Source: Rubrobacter sp. (GTDB taxonomy: Bacteria > Actinomycetota > Rubrobacteria > Rubrobacterales > Rubrobacteraceae). From it: 12,037 bases of DNA. The stretch is from contig JACDAR010000045.1 in assembly GCA_013695335.1 (NCBI GenBank), positions 1 through 12,037 on the forward strand, in the 5' to 3' direction. A program made the translations under genes and the position numbers. Each line of letters begins with the position of its first letter. The first letter of the stretch is position 1. The notes below the pieces were generated by a model. It was given only the letters and a program-made list of their open reading frames with translations, ran no database searches and was not told where the DNA came from. This document shows positions 6,509-11,880 of this stretch, in pieces.

Positions 6509-7846
6509 TTACAGCCCGGCTGGCGCCTGGTCTAGCTGGGCCGCCCCGCTCTCGACGGCCGCCGCGCGTACTGCCTCTGCAACCCGCTGATGCACGTTCT
6601 CGTCGAGTGCGTCTGGGACTAGCTCGGACTCGGCTGTGAGGTCGGCGAGGGTCTCGGCCGCTGCCAGCTTCATCTCCTTGTTGATGGACTTCGCGCGGGC
6701 GAGCAGCGCGCCCCGGAACACGCCAGGGTAGCCGAGCACGTTGTTCACGCTCGTCCCGTCGGCGGCGAACGCGGCGCCTGCGGCGAGCGCATCATCAACC
6801 TCTATCTCAGGGCGAGGGTTTGTGAGGGCGAGTATGACCTGTCCTTCACGCACGGACTCTGGTTTTATGAGGCCGGGGACGCCGGTGGTTGCGATCACCA
6901 CGTCCGCTTCGGCCATCAGGGTGTCGAGGTTGGGGCAGATCTCGATCCCCTTGTTCCTCGCCCTTTCGTGGCTGGCCTCGTTCGGGTCCGAGGCGATGAC
7001 CCTGTGAACCCCGGCGTCAACCATCAGGGCGGCGAGGCCGTACCCTGCGGCGCCGAGGCCGATCTGACCTACCACCTGCTCGTTCAGCTTCAGCCCCGCA
7101 TTGCGGCAGGCGACGATGGCGGCGGCCACGCCAACGACTGCAGTCCCGTGCACGTCGTCGTGCATCACAGGCATCGGCAACTCCTCGATGAGGCGGGCTT
7201 CGATCTCGAAACACTCGGGCGCGGAGATATCCTCCAGATGGATGCCGCCGAAGCCTGACGCTATGCGCTTCACGGTCTCGACGAACTCGTCGGGTTTCTT
7301 GGTGTCGATAAGAATCGGTATTGCTGAGATACCGGCGAGCTGGCGGTAGAAGACAGCCTTTCCCTCCATCACGGGCATCGAGGCGAGTGGTCCGATGTCA
7401 CCGAGGCCGAGTACGCGGGTGCCGTTGGTGCAGATTGCTACGCTGCGCCCGATCATGGTGAGCCTGCGGGCCTGGGAGGGGTCGTCCTTGATCGCCGTGC
7501 ACGCACGCGCCACTCCGGGCGTGTATACGTCGCGCATATCCTGGACTGTTCTGACAGGATGGCGCGGCTCGACCGTCAGCTTGCCGCCCTCGTGCTTGAT
7601 GAGCGCGCGGTCCCTGTACCAGAGGACTTCGGCGCCATCCAGTGTGTTGATGTGATCGGCGACTCTTCCGGCATGGGCATGGTCCGTGACTTCGATGGTG
7701 ATCTCACGTATCGAAGCGTCGCGCCCGACGTTGAGCGTCGTGACGTCCCCGATGAGCCCTTCACCTTCGCCGATAGCCCCTGTCACCAGCGCCAGCGAGC
7801 CCGGCCTGTGCGGCGCCTGAATACGGTACGTATAGTCCAGCGACAA
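6509..7846 (-). CDS. NAD-type malic enzyme with N-terminal ACT domain
   Basis: Oxidatively decarboxylates malate to pyruvate. Residue numbers here count from an in-frame ATG at 7861. An ACT-like ligand-binding domain (about 10-85, SLDYTYRIQAPHRPGSLA) comes first. The catalytic part has YTPGVA with Tyr113, MEGKAVFY with Lys168, metal ligands Glu210 and Asp211 in HLEDI, DDVHGTA at 235-241, the Rossmann motif GLGAAG at 268-273 with acidic Asp292 at the end of strand 2 (favouring NAD over NADP), TNPRPEI at 347-353 and NNVLGYPGVFRGA at 373-385. TTG at 7846 is preferred because AGGGGAG lies five bases upstream; the ATG 15 bases earlier has its purines directly adjacent. The ACT domain suggests allosteric control by an amino acid or other small ligand. 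The gene probably heads a two-gene unit with the RidA-like gene. Confidence 0.9.
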   Translation of the reverse strand: MSLDYTYRIQAPHRPGSLALVTGAIGEGEGLIGDVTTLNVGRDASIREITIEVTDHAHAGRVADHINTLDGAEVLWYRDRALIKHEGGKLTVEPRHPVRTVQDMRDVYTPGVARACTAIKDDPSQARRLTMIGRSVAICTNGTRVLGLGDIGPLASMPVMEGKAVFYRQLAGISAIPILIDTKKPDEFVETVKRIASGFGGIHLEDISAPECFEIEARLIEELPMPVMHDDVHGTAVVGVAAAIVACRNAGLKLNEQVVGQIGLGAAGYGLAALMVDAGVHRVIASDPNEASHERARNKGIEICPNLDTLMAEADVVIATTGVPGLIKPESVREGQVILALTNPRPEIEVDDALAAGAAFAADGTSVNNVLGYPGVFRGALLARAKSINKEMKLAAAETLADLTAESELVPDALDENVHQRVAEAVRAAAVESGAAQLDQAPAGL

Positions 7847-7883
7847 AATATCTCCCCTCATTCCCCAGGATGGTCTTCACCCA

Positions 7884-7913
7884 AGCTTACCGGAGCCCCA
7901 TCCGCGGGGCCAA
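7884..7913 (-). promoter_or_regulatory. Possible promoter of the malic enzyme operon
   Basis: On the minus strand TTGGCC (7913-7908) and TAAGCT (7889-7884) are separated by 18 bases and sit about 40 bases before the proposed start. Both match consensus only partly. A perfect TTGACA exists further upstream at 7945-7940 but has no partner at 16-18 bases. Confidence 0.3.
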
Positions 7914-7938
7914 CGCCGCCCGTAATTACCGCCGCGGG

Positions 7939-7966
7939 TTGTCAAACGCGCGTGGTCTGCTAGACT
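7939..7966 (+). promoter_or_regulatory. Promoter of the cold-shock gene
   Basis: TTGTCA (7939-7944) and TAGACT (7961-7966) with a 16-base spacer. Transcription would start near 7973, giving a leader of about 108 bases before the cold-shock ATG, which fits the long regulated leaders known for csp genes. The leader includes a T-rich patch at 8034-8046. Confidence 0.55.
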
Positions 7967-8050
7967 GGTACCTGTAATAGAAGGTGGGTTGCTGCAGCAT
8001 AGGATACCGTCCTGAGCGTGAGCAGGGGGCGGTTTTGTTTTGTTTGGTGG

Positions 8051-8104
8051 GGCCCAGGAACAGAAAGGTGGGCTCCAACTATGGCCCAGGGAACAGTGAA
8101 GTGG
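8051..8104 (+). repeat. Imperfect direct repeat of leader and start of csp
   Basis: GGCCCAGGAACAG in the leader (8051-8063) recurs as GGCCCAGGGAACAG in codons 2-6 of the gene (8084-8097), with similarity trailing into AAAGGTGG versus TGAAGTGG. The two copies start 33 bases apart. The first copy contributes the ribosome binding site AAAGGTGG at 8064-8071. Confidence 0.45.
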
Positions 8105-8284
8105 TTCAGCGACGAGAAGGGCTACGGCTTTATCTCTCCCGATGACGGGGGCGAGGATCTCTTCGTGCACCACACGGGAATAACGGGTAGTGGCTTCAAG
8201 AGCCTCGACGAGGGCGCCACGGTGACCTACGAGGCGACCCAGGGCAAGAAGGGGATGCAGGCGGAGAACGTCACCCCAGCCTAA
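8081..8284 (+). CDS. Cold-shock domain protein (CspA family)
   Basis: A 67-residue single cold-shock domain, the standard size. It is a five-stranded barrel that binds single-stranded RNA/DNA and acts as an RNA chaperone. RNP1 is KGYGFI at 13-18 and RNP2 is LFVHH at 27-31; the opening MAQGTVKWFSDEKGYGFI is almost textbook. The ATG at 8081 gives the family N-terminus, so a longer upstream in-frame reading from 8018 is leader rather than coding. AAAGGTGG provides the ribosome binding site nine bases upstream. An intrinsic terminator follows 26 bases after the stop. The desaturase gene downstream suggests a cold or membrane stress context, though csp copies can also be constitutive. Confidence 0.95.
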   Translation: MAQGTVKWFSDEKGYGFISPDDGGEDLFVHHTGITGSGFKSLDEGATVTYEATQGKKGMQAENVTPA

Positions 8285-8310
8285 GGGACCGGAACACAAC
8301 CGGATAGCGT

Positions 8311-8345
8311 AAGGACCGGGGCATAGTCCCCGGTCTTTCTTTTTT
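8311..8345 (+). terminator. Intrinsic terminator after the cold-shock gene
   Basis: GACCGGGG (8314-8321) and CCCCGGTC (8328-8335) form a perfect 8-bp stem with loop CATAGT. AAG/TTT can extend it to 11 pairs, followed by the T-run CTTTTTT. This is a textbook rho-independent terminator. Confidence 0.9.
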
Positions 8346-8373
8346 CACCGAAGCGAAGTGACATGGGGATGCG

Positions 8374-8398
8374 TTTGCGGACCGGTAGGGTCCGCGAA
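8374..8398 (+). promoter_or_regulatory. Hairpin ahead of the desaturase ribosome binding site
   Basis: TTTGCGGACC (8374-8383) pairs with GGTCCGCGAA (8389-8398) through ten pairs, one of them G-T, around loop GGTAG. It ends nine bases before the GGGAGG ribosome binding site. No T-run follows, so it is not a second terminator. It could protect the 5' end or tune translation with temperature, which is inference. Confidence 0.4.
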
Positions 8399-8417
8399 CG
8401 TGCCACTGGGAGGTCTT

Positions 8418-9224
8418 TTGCAATACGTAGTTGCCGTACTTGTCGGGTTCGTGCTGGCGGAGGTGGCTACTTTTATCTCCACCGTTTATTTGCACCGGGT
8501 TCTTTCACACAAGTCCATCCGGCTCCATCCGGCCCTGACGATGGTCATGCGCTTCGGAACGTGGATGCTAACGAGCATCTCGCCCAGGGAGTGGGTCGCC
8601 GTCCACCGCAAGCATCACAACTTCACAGACGTGGAGGGAGATCCCCACAGCCCCCACGTCGAGGGGTACTGGCAGATCATGATCGGCAACGTCTACTACT
8701 ACCGCCGGGAGGCCAACGACGGAGACACCCTGGAAAAGTACGCCTCCGACCTGCCATACGACCGGCTGGACCGGATGCTTCTTCGGCGTGGCATCCTGGG
8801 CTTCTCCCTGACGGGTGTGATCCTGGTGCTCGTAATGGGCCTATGGCCCGGCCTCGTGGCGCTGGCGACCCTGGCTGTGGTGTACCTCGGGTTCAGCGCC
8901 GCGATCAACGGCGCGGGCCACACCGTTGGCTACAAGACCTTCGAGAACGACGCGACCAACCTCCGTCTTCTGGCCCTGATCACCTTCGGCGAGGGCCTGC
9001 ACAATAACCACCATGCCCGACCCGCCGCCCCGAAGCTCTCCGCCTTCCGGGGCGAGTTCGACCCCGCGTGGCCCATTATCCGGCTCCTGGTCGCCCTCCG
9101 TTTGGCCGAAGTTCTTACCCGCGTGGACGAGGGCTGGGAGAACCACCGCCGCCGTATCCCGAAGACCACCCCTGGTCCTTTGGGCAAATCCACGGCCGCC
9201 GCGAAAGTCGTGGTTAAAGACTGA
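8418..9224 (+). CDS. Membrane fatty-acid desaturase (acyl-CoA desaturase, delta-9 type)
   Basis: A 268-residue integral membrane di-iron enzyme that introduces a double bond into acyl chains to fluidise the membrane. The three histidine boxes are HRVLSH at 26-31, HRKHH at 63-67 and HNNHH at 195-199, with the supporting NGAGH at 164-168. Hydrophobic segments lie at about 2-22, 38-56, 125-148 and 150-163, giving the usual hairpin topology. The TTG at 8418 is chosen because GGGAGG lies four bases upstream and the product opens directly with the first membrane helix; a GTG 60 bases upstream in frame would add a Cys/Gly-rich stretch, read through the leader hairpin, and lacks a ribosome binding site. 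The gene may be transcribed by read-through from csp or from an unrecognised promoter. Confidence 0.9.
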   Translation: MQYVVAVLVGFVLAEVATFISTVYLHRVLSHKSIRLHPALTMVMRFGTWMLTSISPREWVAVHRKHHNFTDVEGDPHSPHVEGYWQIMIGNVYYYRREANDGDTLEKYASDLPYDRLDRMLLRRGILGFSLTGVILVLVMGLWPGLVALATLAVVYLGFSAAINGAGHTVGYKTFENDATNLRLLALITFGEGLHNNHHARPAAPKLSAFRGEFDPAWPIIRLLVALRLAEVLTRVDEGWENHRRRIPKTTPGPLGKSTAAAKVVVKD

Positions 9225-9377
9225 CCGCGCGCGGAGAGCATCGGCGGCGCCAGGTAGCGATTCTTCACTTGTAGGTACACACGCCGCCTTCCGCCCGTCA
9301 ATCACGGACATCGGGCCAAAGACTCCGGTGGCGGTGGCGGATAGATTACGACGAGCAACCTATCAGGAGGTCGAGTT

Positions 9378-9617
9378 TTGGAGACGTTCGGCAATGCGCG
9401 CAGCTACACGCAGTATGACCGCATCGCGCTTCCAGAGGGCATACCGGATCTCGGGGTGGCGGCCGGGAGCGAGGGCATAATCAGCCGGCTGGATTACAGG
9501 CGCAACAACGTCTACGCCGACGTTACCGTAACCTACTCCACCCGGCAGCCGCGGGGTTCGGTGTTCATGGAGATCACACCGGAAGAGAAGATTCTTTCCT
9601 ACTCAGCTAACGTATAG
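9378..9617 (+). CDS. Small hypothetical protein (DUF4926-like)
   Basis: A 79-residue soluble protein beginning at TTG with an excellent AGGAGG seven bases upstream, which makes expression likely. The pattern YDRIALPEGIPDLGVAAGSEG, with alternating short strands and an S/VGxI turn, recalls the small DUF4926 barrel proteins, which often accompany toxin-antitoxin or other accessory genes. No catalytic motif, signal peptide or membrane segment is visible. The 153 bases upstream contain a possible -10 (TAGATT, 9342-9347) and a GGTGGC-rich stretch, but no clear -35 box. The family link is by pattern only and the function is unknown. Confidence 0.65.
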   Translation: METFGNARSYTQYDRIALPEGIPDLGVAAGSEGIISRLDYRRNNVYADVTVTYSTRQPRGSVFMEITPEEKILSYSANV

Positions 9618-9638
9618 AGAGCGGATAACCTTCCGCGC

Positions 9639-9781
9639 CGCTCAACCCAACAGTAAATAGAGCAGCGCCTTCTGGGCGTGAAGACTGTTCTTGGCCTGTA
9701 GAAGACGCAGTTCTGGGACCGTCTGTTTGGAGTGTCGAAAGTATCGGCTTGGCTCGCGGAGATTACCGTTCAGTTTCCGAA
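9639..9781 (-). pseudogene. Possible C-terminal remnant of a carbamoyltransferase-like gene
   Basis: On the minus strand an open stretch ending in a TGA reads ...RLLQAKNSLHAQKALLYLLLG. The final (N-x-L-H-A-Q-K-A-L-L) pattern resembles the extreme C-terminus of aspartate/ornithine carbamoyltransferase-family enzymes. No start codon, catalytic STRT motif or HPxQ motif lies upstream, because the frame runs into the AbrB gene in another frame. If real it is the last 40-50 residues of a lost gene. The match is recalled by eye and short, so chance similarity remains possible. I see nothing else in 9618-9769. Confidence 0.3.
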
Positions 9782-10054
9782 AGTCTTCCCCGGAGGAAGC
9801 GGTGCTTGCTTTGAGTGTTTTCCTATGACGTAGCTTCGAGCCGAGTCACGCTCGCCTTCTCTGCCAGGGTAGAGCAGTCCTGCGGATAAGCTGCCCGGAA
9901 ATTCTTCCAATGTCCTGCGCTTCTCGACCCTTAGACGAATGTCGCCACCCTCGATATCGAAGGCTACCCTGTCTCCGGGCTGCAGTCCCAACCGATCTCG
10001 AACCTGTTTTGGAGTAGTGAGTCGTCCTTTGCTTGTTATCGTCGCCTTTCGCAT
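9770..10054 (-). CDS. AbrB/MazE-type DNA-binding protein, orphan antitoxin
   Basis: A 94-residue protein. The N-terminal swapped-hairpin AbrB domain is clear: MRKATITSKGRLTTPKQVRDRLGLQPGDRVAFDI at 1-34, where most relatives have KGQVTIPK. Such proteins are antitoxins that bind their own operator and neutralise a VapC (PIN) or MazF toxin through the C-terminal half, here a charged stretch (EKRRTLEEFPGSL, GREGERDSARSYV). The tail after about residue 80 (KQAPLPPGKTFGN) looks unlike the family and may be read-through into foreign sequence. AAGGAG lies seven bases before the ATG. No toxin gene follows, whereas in intact modules it normally overlaps or abuts the antitoxin. An IS982 element is inserted 18 bases upstream of the ATG, against the ribosome binding site, probably removing the native promoter. 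Confidence 0.8.
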   Translation of the reverse strand: MRKATITSKGRLTTPKQVRDRLGLQPGDRVAFDIEGGDIRLRVEKRRTLEEFPGSLSAGLLYPGREGERDSARSYVIGKHSKQAPLPPGKTFGN

Positions 10055-10066
10055 ACTTCAGCTCCT

Positions 10067-10072
10067 TACTTA
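10067..10072 (+). repeat. Target-site duplication of the IS982 element, left copy (TACTTA)
   Basis: TACTTA directly abuts the left inverted repeat and is matched exactly at the right end (11008-11013). Six bases lies within the range expected for the family. The copy also touches the AAGGAG ribosome binding site of the abrB-type gene on the minus strand. Confidence 0.8.
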
Positions 10073-10089
10073 ACCTAAGTTGCCCCTTA
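10073..10089 (+). repeat. Left terminal inverted repeat of the IS982 element
   Basis: ACCTAAGTTGCCCCTTA, pairing with the reverse complement of 10991-11007 (ACCCAAGTTGCCCCCTA) with two mismatches. Both are C/T transitions. Confidence 0.85.
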
Positions 10090-10925
10090 CAGGCACTGGA
10101 CGGAGAAGGCCAACAGGAACCACACGATCTTTAGCTCGAACCCTCGCGGCGTCACCGCGTGGATCTTCTTGGAAAACAGACCGGTTACGCCGCTGAACAC
10201 CGTCTCTATGTACTTGCGGATCGGCTTACTCAAGAACTCCTCCCACATAGGCATCGGTCGCTTGGAGTTCTTCCTGCGCTGGGCCTTCAGGTGCAACCCC
10301 GCTGCTTCTTCTAGGAGGTCTTCGTAGTGTTAGTCGGTGTAGGCCTTATCCGCGCAGATGATGGACCCTTCCGGCAAATCCAGTTCCATCTCCTTGAATA
10401 CGCTCACGTCGGCTTCCGACCCCGCCGCCAAAGAGAACTCCACCGGCTCTCCCGCGCCCGTGACCACCAGGTGTGTACGCGCAAACCGTAAAAGTAGCGC
10501 CGCTTGCTCGACACGTAGCCGCGGAACGTTCCTCCGTGCTCTTCTGGCGGATAAAGGCGGCAGCGCCTGATGCGGATGTTGTCGCACGCCGCTACCGGCA
10601 GGGAGTCCACCGCGTAGGTCCGTTCGGAGTTGTTCCTTTTGAAGAACTCGGCCAACAGCGAGAAGAGTCCTTGCCAGAGGGCGGGATCGATCTCGTGGAT
10701 GCGGTGGTTGAAGCGGCCCTTGGAGATCATCTTGTTCATGTAGCCGTACTCGTGGAGGAAGAGGCGGGTCTTGTCGATGTTCCCACCGAAGAAGGTTGAG
10801 GCCACCAAGGGAACGGGCATCACCTCGGCGGTGGAGAGCCGGACCTGGGGATCGTCGGGGCGGCGGTTGATGGCCTTGAGGAAGTCGTCCAACAAGCAGT
10901 AGATGGTGGTTATGGTATCTTCCAA
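10087..10925 (-). pseudogene. IS982-family DDE transposase, disrupted by a frameshift and a nonsense codon
   Basis: Reassembled from three pieces. The first (about 10925-10475) starts near TTG 10925, with GAGAGG upstream, and contains ITTIYCLLDDFLKA and the first catalytic aspartate in YAVDSLPVAACDNIR. At 10471-10476 the sequence GTGTGT carries one extra GT unit relative to the reading the family requires (YFYGLRVH then LVVT). The second piece (10475-10333) has GEPVEFSLAAG and the second aspartate in ICADKAYTD. A TAA at 10332-10330 then replaces the expected Tyr codon. The third piece (10329-10087) continues in the same frame with HYEDLLEEAAG (the catalytic Glu) to the C-terminal GFELKIVWFLLAFSVQCL. 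The catalytic triad is thus split over all three pieces. Confidence 0.85.
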
Positions 10926-10990
10926 TTCGTCCTCTCGATCCGGGAAGGTTTTGGTCGGCCTTCGGATCGGGAGGATATTGTTTGTCCGGA

Positions 10991-11007
10991 TAGGGGGCAA
11001 CTTGGGT
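10991..11007 (-). repeat. Right terminal inverted repeat of the IS982 element
   Basis: On the minus strand it reads ACCCAAGTTGCCCCCTA from 11007 to 10991, matching the left end at 15 of 17 positions. The flanking TACTTA at 11008-11013 is the second target-site copy. Confidence 0.85.
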
Positions 11008-11013
11008 TACTTA
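11008..11013 (+). repeat. Target-site duplication of the IS982 element, right copy (TACTTA)
   Basis: Identical to 10067-10072 and directly next to the right inverted repeat. Removing the element and one copy would rejoin the abrB-type gene to the sequence now at 11014 onward. Confidence 0.8.
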
Positions 11014-11053
11014 GCAAAGCAATCTTACTGTACGTGAGATCAGCCTGGGTAAG

Positions 11054-11068
11054 CTGTCGGATCGACAG
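11054..11068. promoter_or_regulatory. Palindromic operator-like site between abrB-type gene and higBA
   Basis: CTGTCG-GAT-CGACAG is a perfect 6-bp dyad with a 3-base centre in the shared divergent upstream region (ignoring the IS insertion). Toxin-antitoxin modules repress themselves at such dyads. Which antitoxin would bind here is unknown. Confidence 0.35.
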
Positions 11069-11113
11069 TCTCGCTGGACCGGTTGGACGCCAGGAGAGCG
11101 GGCACGGTAAAAG

Positions 11114-11143
11114 TTTGCCGATAGTACCGCGACGCGATAATAT
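11114..11143 (+). promoter_or_regulatory. Promoter of higBA
   Basis: TTTGCC (11114-11119) with GATAAT (11136-11141, 16-base spacer) or TAATAT (11138-11143, 18-base spacer). The -10 ends five to seven bases before the higB GTG, so a leaderless transcript is possible, although a GAGG also precedes the GTG at a short two-base distance. Confidence 0.45.
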
Positions 11144-11148
11144 GAGGC

Positions 11149-11431
11149 GTGATAAAGAGCTTCGCCGATAGGGAAACGCGGTATCTTCCGGGAGCGGGGA
11201 CGCTCCCGGAAGATACCGGTCGACTTGCACCGGCGGGCGCTGAGGAAGCTGGCGATGCTAAACGCCGCAGCGTCTCTAGACGTGCTTCGGGCGGTGCCCG
11301 GCAACCGTCTGGAGAAGTCGTCCGGGAACCGGGCGGGGCAGCATAGCGTGAGGATCAACGATCAGTACCGGGTGTGTTTCGTTTGGGAAGGCGGCGACGC
11401 TTACCAGGTAGAGATAGCGGACTACCACTAG
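11149..11431 (+). pseudogene. higB: HigB/RelE-type toxin, frameshifted
   Basis: The GTG start gives MIKSFADRET in one frame. The rest, IFRERGRSRKIPVDLHRRAL through NRAGQHSVRIND, YRVCFVWEGGDAYQVEIADYH and the TAG at 11429, is in another frame (net +1 or -2). Together they match the HigB/RelE-like toxins of about 92-94 residues, mRNA interferases that cut at translating ribosomes. Family members read ...ETE(K)(I/L)FR..., so two bases appear lost between ACG (ending 11178) and ATC (11183). The shift lies inside the left arm of a perfect 18-bp inverted repeat. As written, translation ends at a 65-residue unrelated product, so toxin activity is presumably lost unless frameshifting restores it. An internal start (GTG 11219 or TTG 11225) could only make an N-terminally truncated protein. 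Confidence 0.8.
11179..11218. repeat. Perfect 18-bp inverted repeat inside higB
   Basis: CGGTATCTTCCGGGAGCG (11179-11196), loop GGGA, then its exact reverse complement (11201-11218). No T-run follows. It spans the frameshift, and the inner 14 bases of the left arm are explained by coding sequence (IFRE), while the outer CGGT is not. Confidence 0.9.
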
Positions 11432-11441
11432 AGGAGAGACT

Positions 11442-11771
11442 GTGGGTGATTGGTCGGAAGAGATAGAGCGTGAGGAGAAGATCTACCCGCCCGTGCATCC
11501 CGGCGAAATACTGGACGAAGAGTTTCTCAAGCCGCTGGAGATGACCGCGTACGGGCTCGCCGGGGCTATCGGGGTGATGCCCCCGCGTGTCTATGAGATC
11601 GTGCGCGGCGGACGCGCCGTGAGCGCCGACACCGCTCTCAGGCTGGGCCGTTACTTCGGCACGGGCCCGGAATTCTGGCTCAACCTGCAATCTCATTACG
11701 ACCTGGAGGTAGCGAGAGATCGGGCGGGCGAGAAGATCGAGCGGGAGATAAAGCCGCTCTCGCCGGCGTAG
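11442..11771 (+). CDS. higA: HigA-type antitoxin, XRE-family regulator
   Basis: A 109-residue protein with the HigA signature IYPPVHPGEILDEEFLKPLEMTAYGLA (14-40) leading into a Cro/C1 helix-turn-helix (about 34-65, recognition helix near PPRVYEIVRGGRAVS) and the typical ALRLGRYFGTGPEFWLNLQSHYDLEVA (65-91). HigA binds and silences HigB and represses the operon. The start is GTG at 11442, with GAGGAGAG from 11431 upstream; the gene begins ten bases after the higB stop, the usual toxin-first order. It appears intact while its toxin is frameshifted, so it is at present an orphan antitoxin that could still act as a regulator or neutralise related toxins. Confidence 0.9.
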   Translation: MGDWSEEIEREEKIYPPVHPGEILDEEFLKPLEMTAYGLAGAIGVMPPRVYEIVRGGRAVSADTALRLGRYFGTGPEFWLNLQSHYDLEVARDRAGEKIEREIKPLSPA

Positions 11772-11832
11772 CGGGGTCAAGACAAACTGATTCTCGTATG
11801 ACTCTTGCAGCATAAACATTCGTATCGGATAC

Positions 11833-11860
11833 TTGAGTTACTTTAACGGAAGATCATAGT
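11833..11860 (+). promoter_or_regulatory. Possible promoter of the terminal membrane-protein gene
   Basis: TTGAGT (11833-11838) and CATAGT (11855-11860) with a 16-base spacer, followed by GGAGGG at 11866-11871 and the GTG start. Each box departs from consensus at two positions, so this is a weak call. Confidence 0.3.
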
Positions 11861-11880
11861 GGGTCGGAGGGAAGATCCAA

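Larger units (their letters stand above)
10073..11007 (-). mobile_element. IS982-family insertion sequence, decayed
   Basis: A 935-bp element bounded by 17-bp inverted repeats (15 of 17 matching) and the 6-bp direct repeat TACTTA. Size, AC-initial ends and the single DDE transposase match the IS982 family. The transposase fills nearly the whole element on the minus strand but is broken twice, so the copy cannot move by itself; a related intact transposase could still act on its conserved ends. It separates the abrB-type gene from the region shared with higBA. Confidence 0.85.

Noticed and set aside
7940..7945. Perfect minus-strand TTGACA as the malic enzyme promoter
   Set aside because: No -10-like box occurs at 16-18 bases. 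The site coincides with the reverse of the plus-strand TTGTCAA used for csp.
8018..8080. In-frame upstream extension of the cold-shock protein by 21 codons
   Set aside because: The ATG at 8081 with AAAGGTGG gives the exact family N-terminus. The extension is leader sequence after a clear promoter.
9225..9290. Terminator after the desaturase (CCGCGCGCGG and the distant GGCGGCG/CGCCGCC pair)
   Set aside because: The first is a loop-less palindrome, the second has a loop of more than 30 bases, and neither is followed by a T-run.
10471..10476. Programmed frameshift in the IS982 transposase
   Set aside because: The site is a GT dinucleotide gain rather than a slippery heptamer, IS982 elements normally have a single frame, and a separate nonsense codon downstream shows plain decay.
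10473..10799. 108-codon plus-strand open frame inside the IS
   Set aside because: It is opposite the transposase reading with no start signal or recognisable domain. Single-gene IS982 elements have no such second gene.
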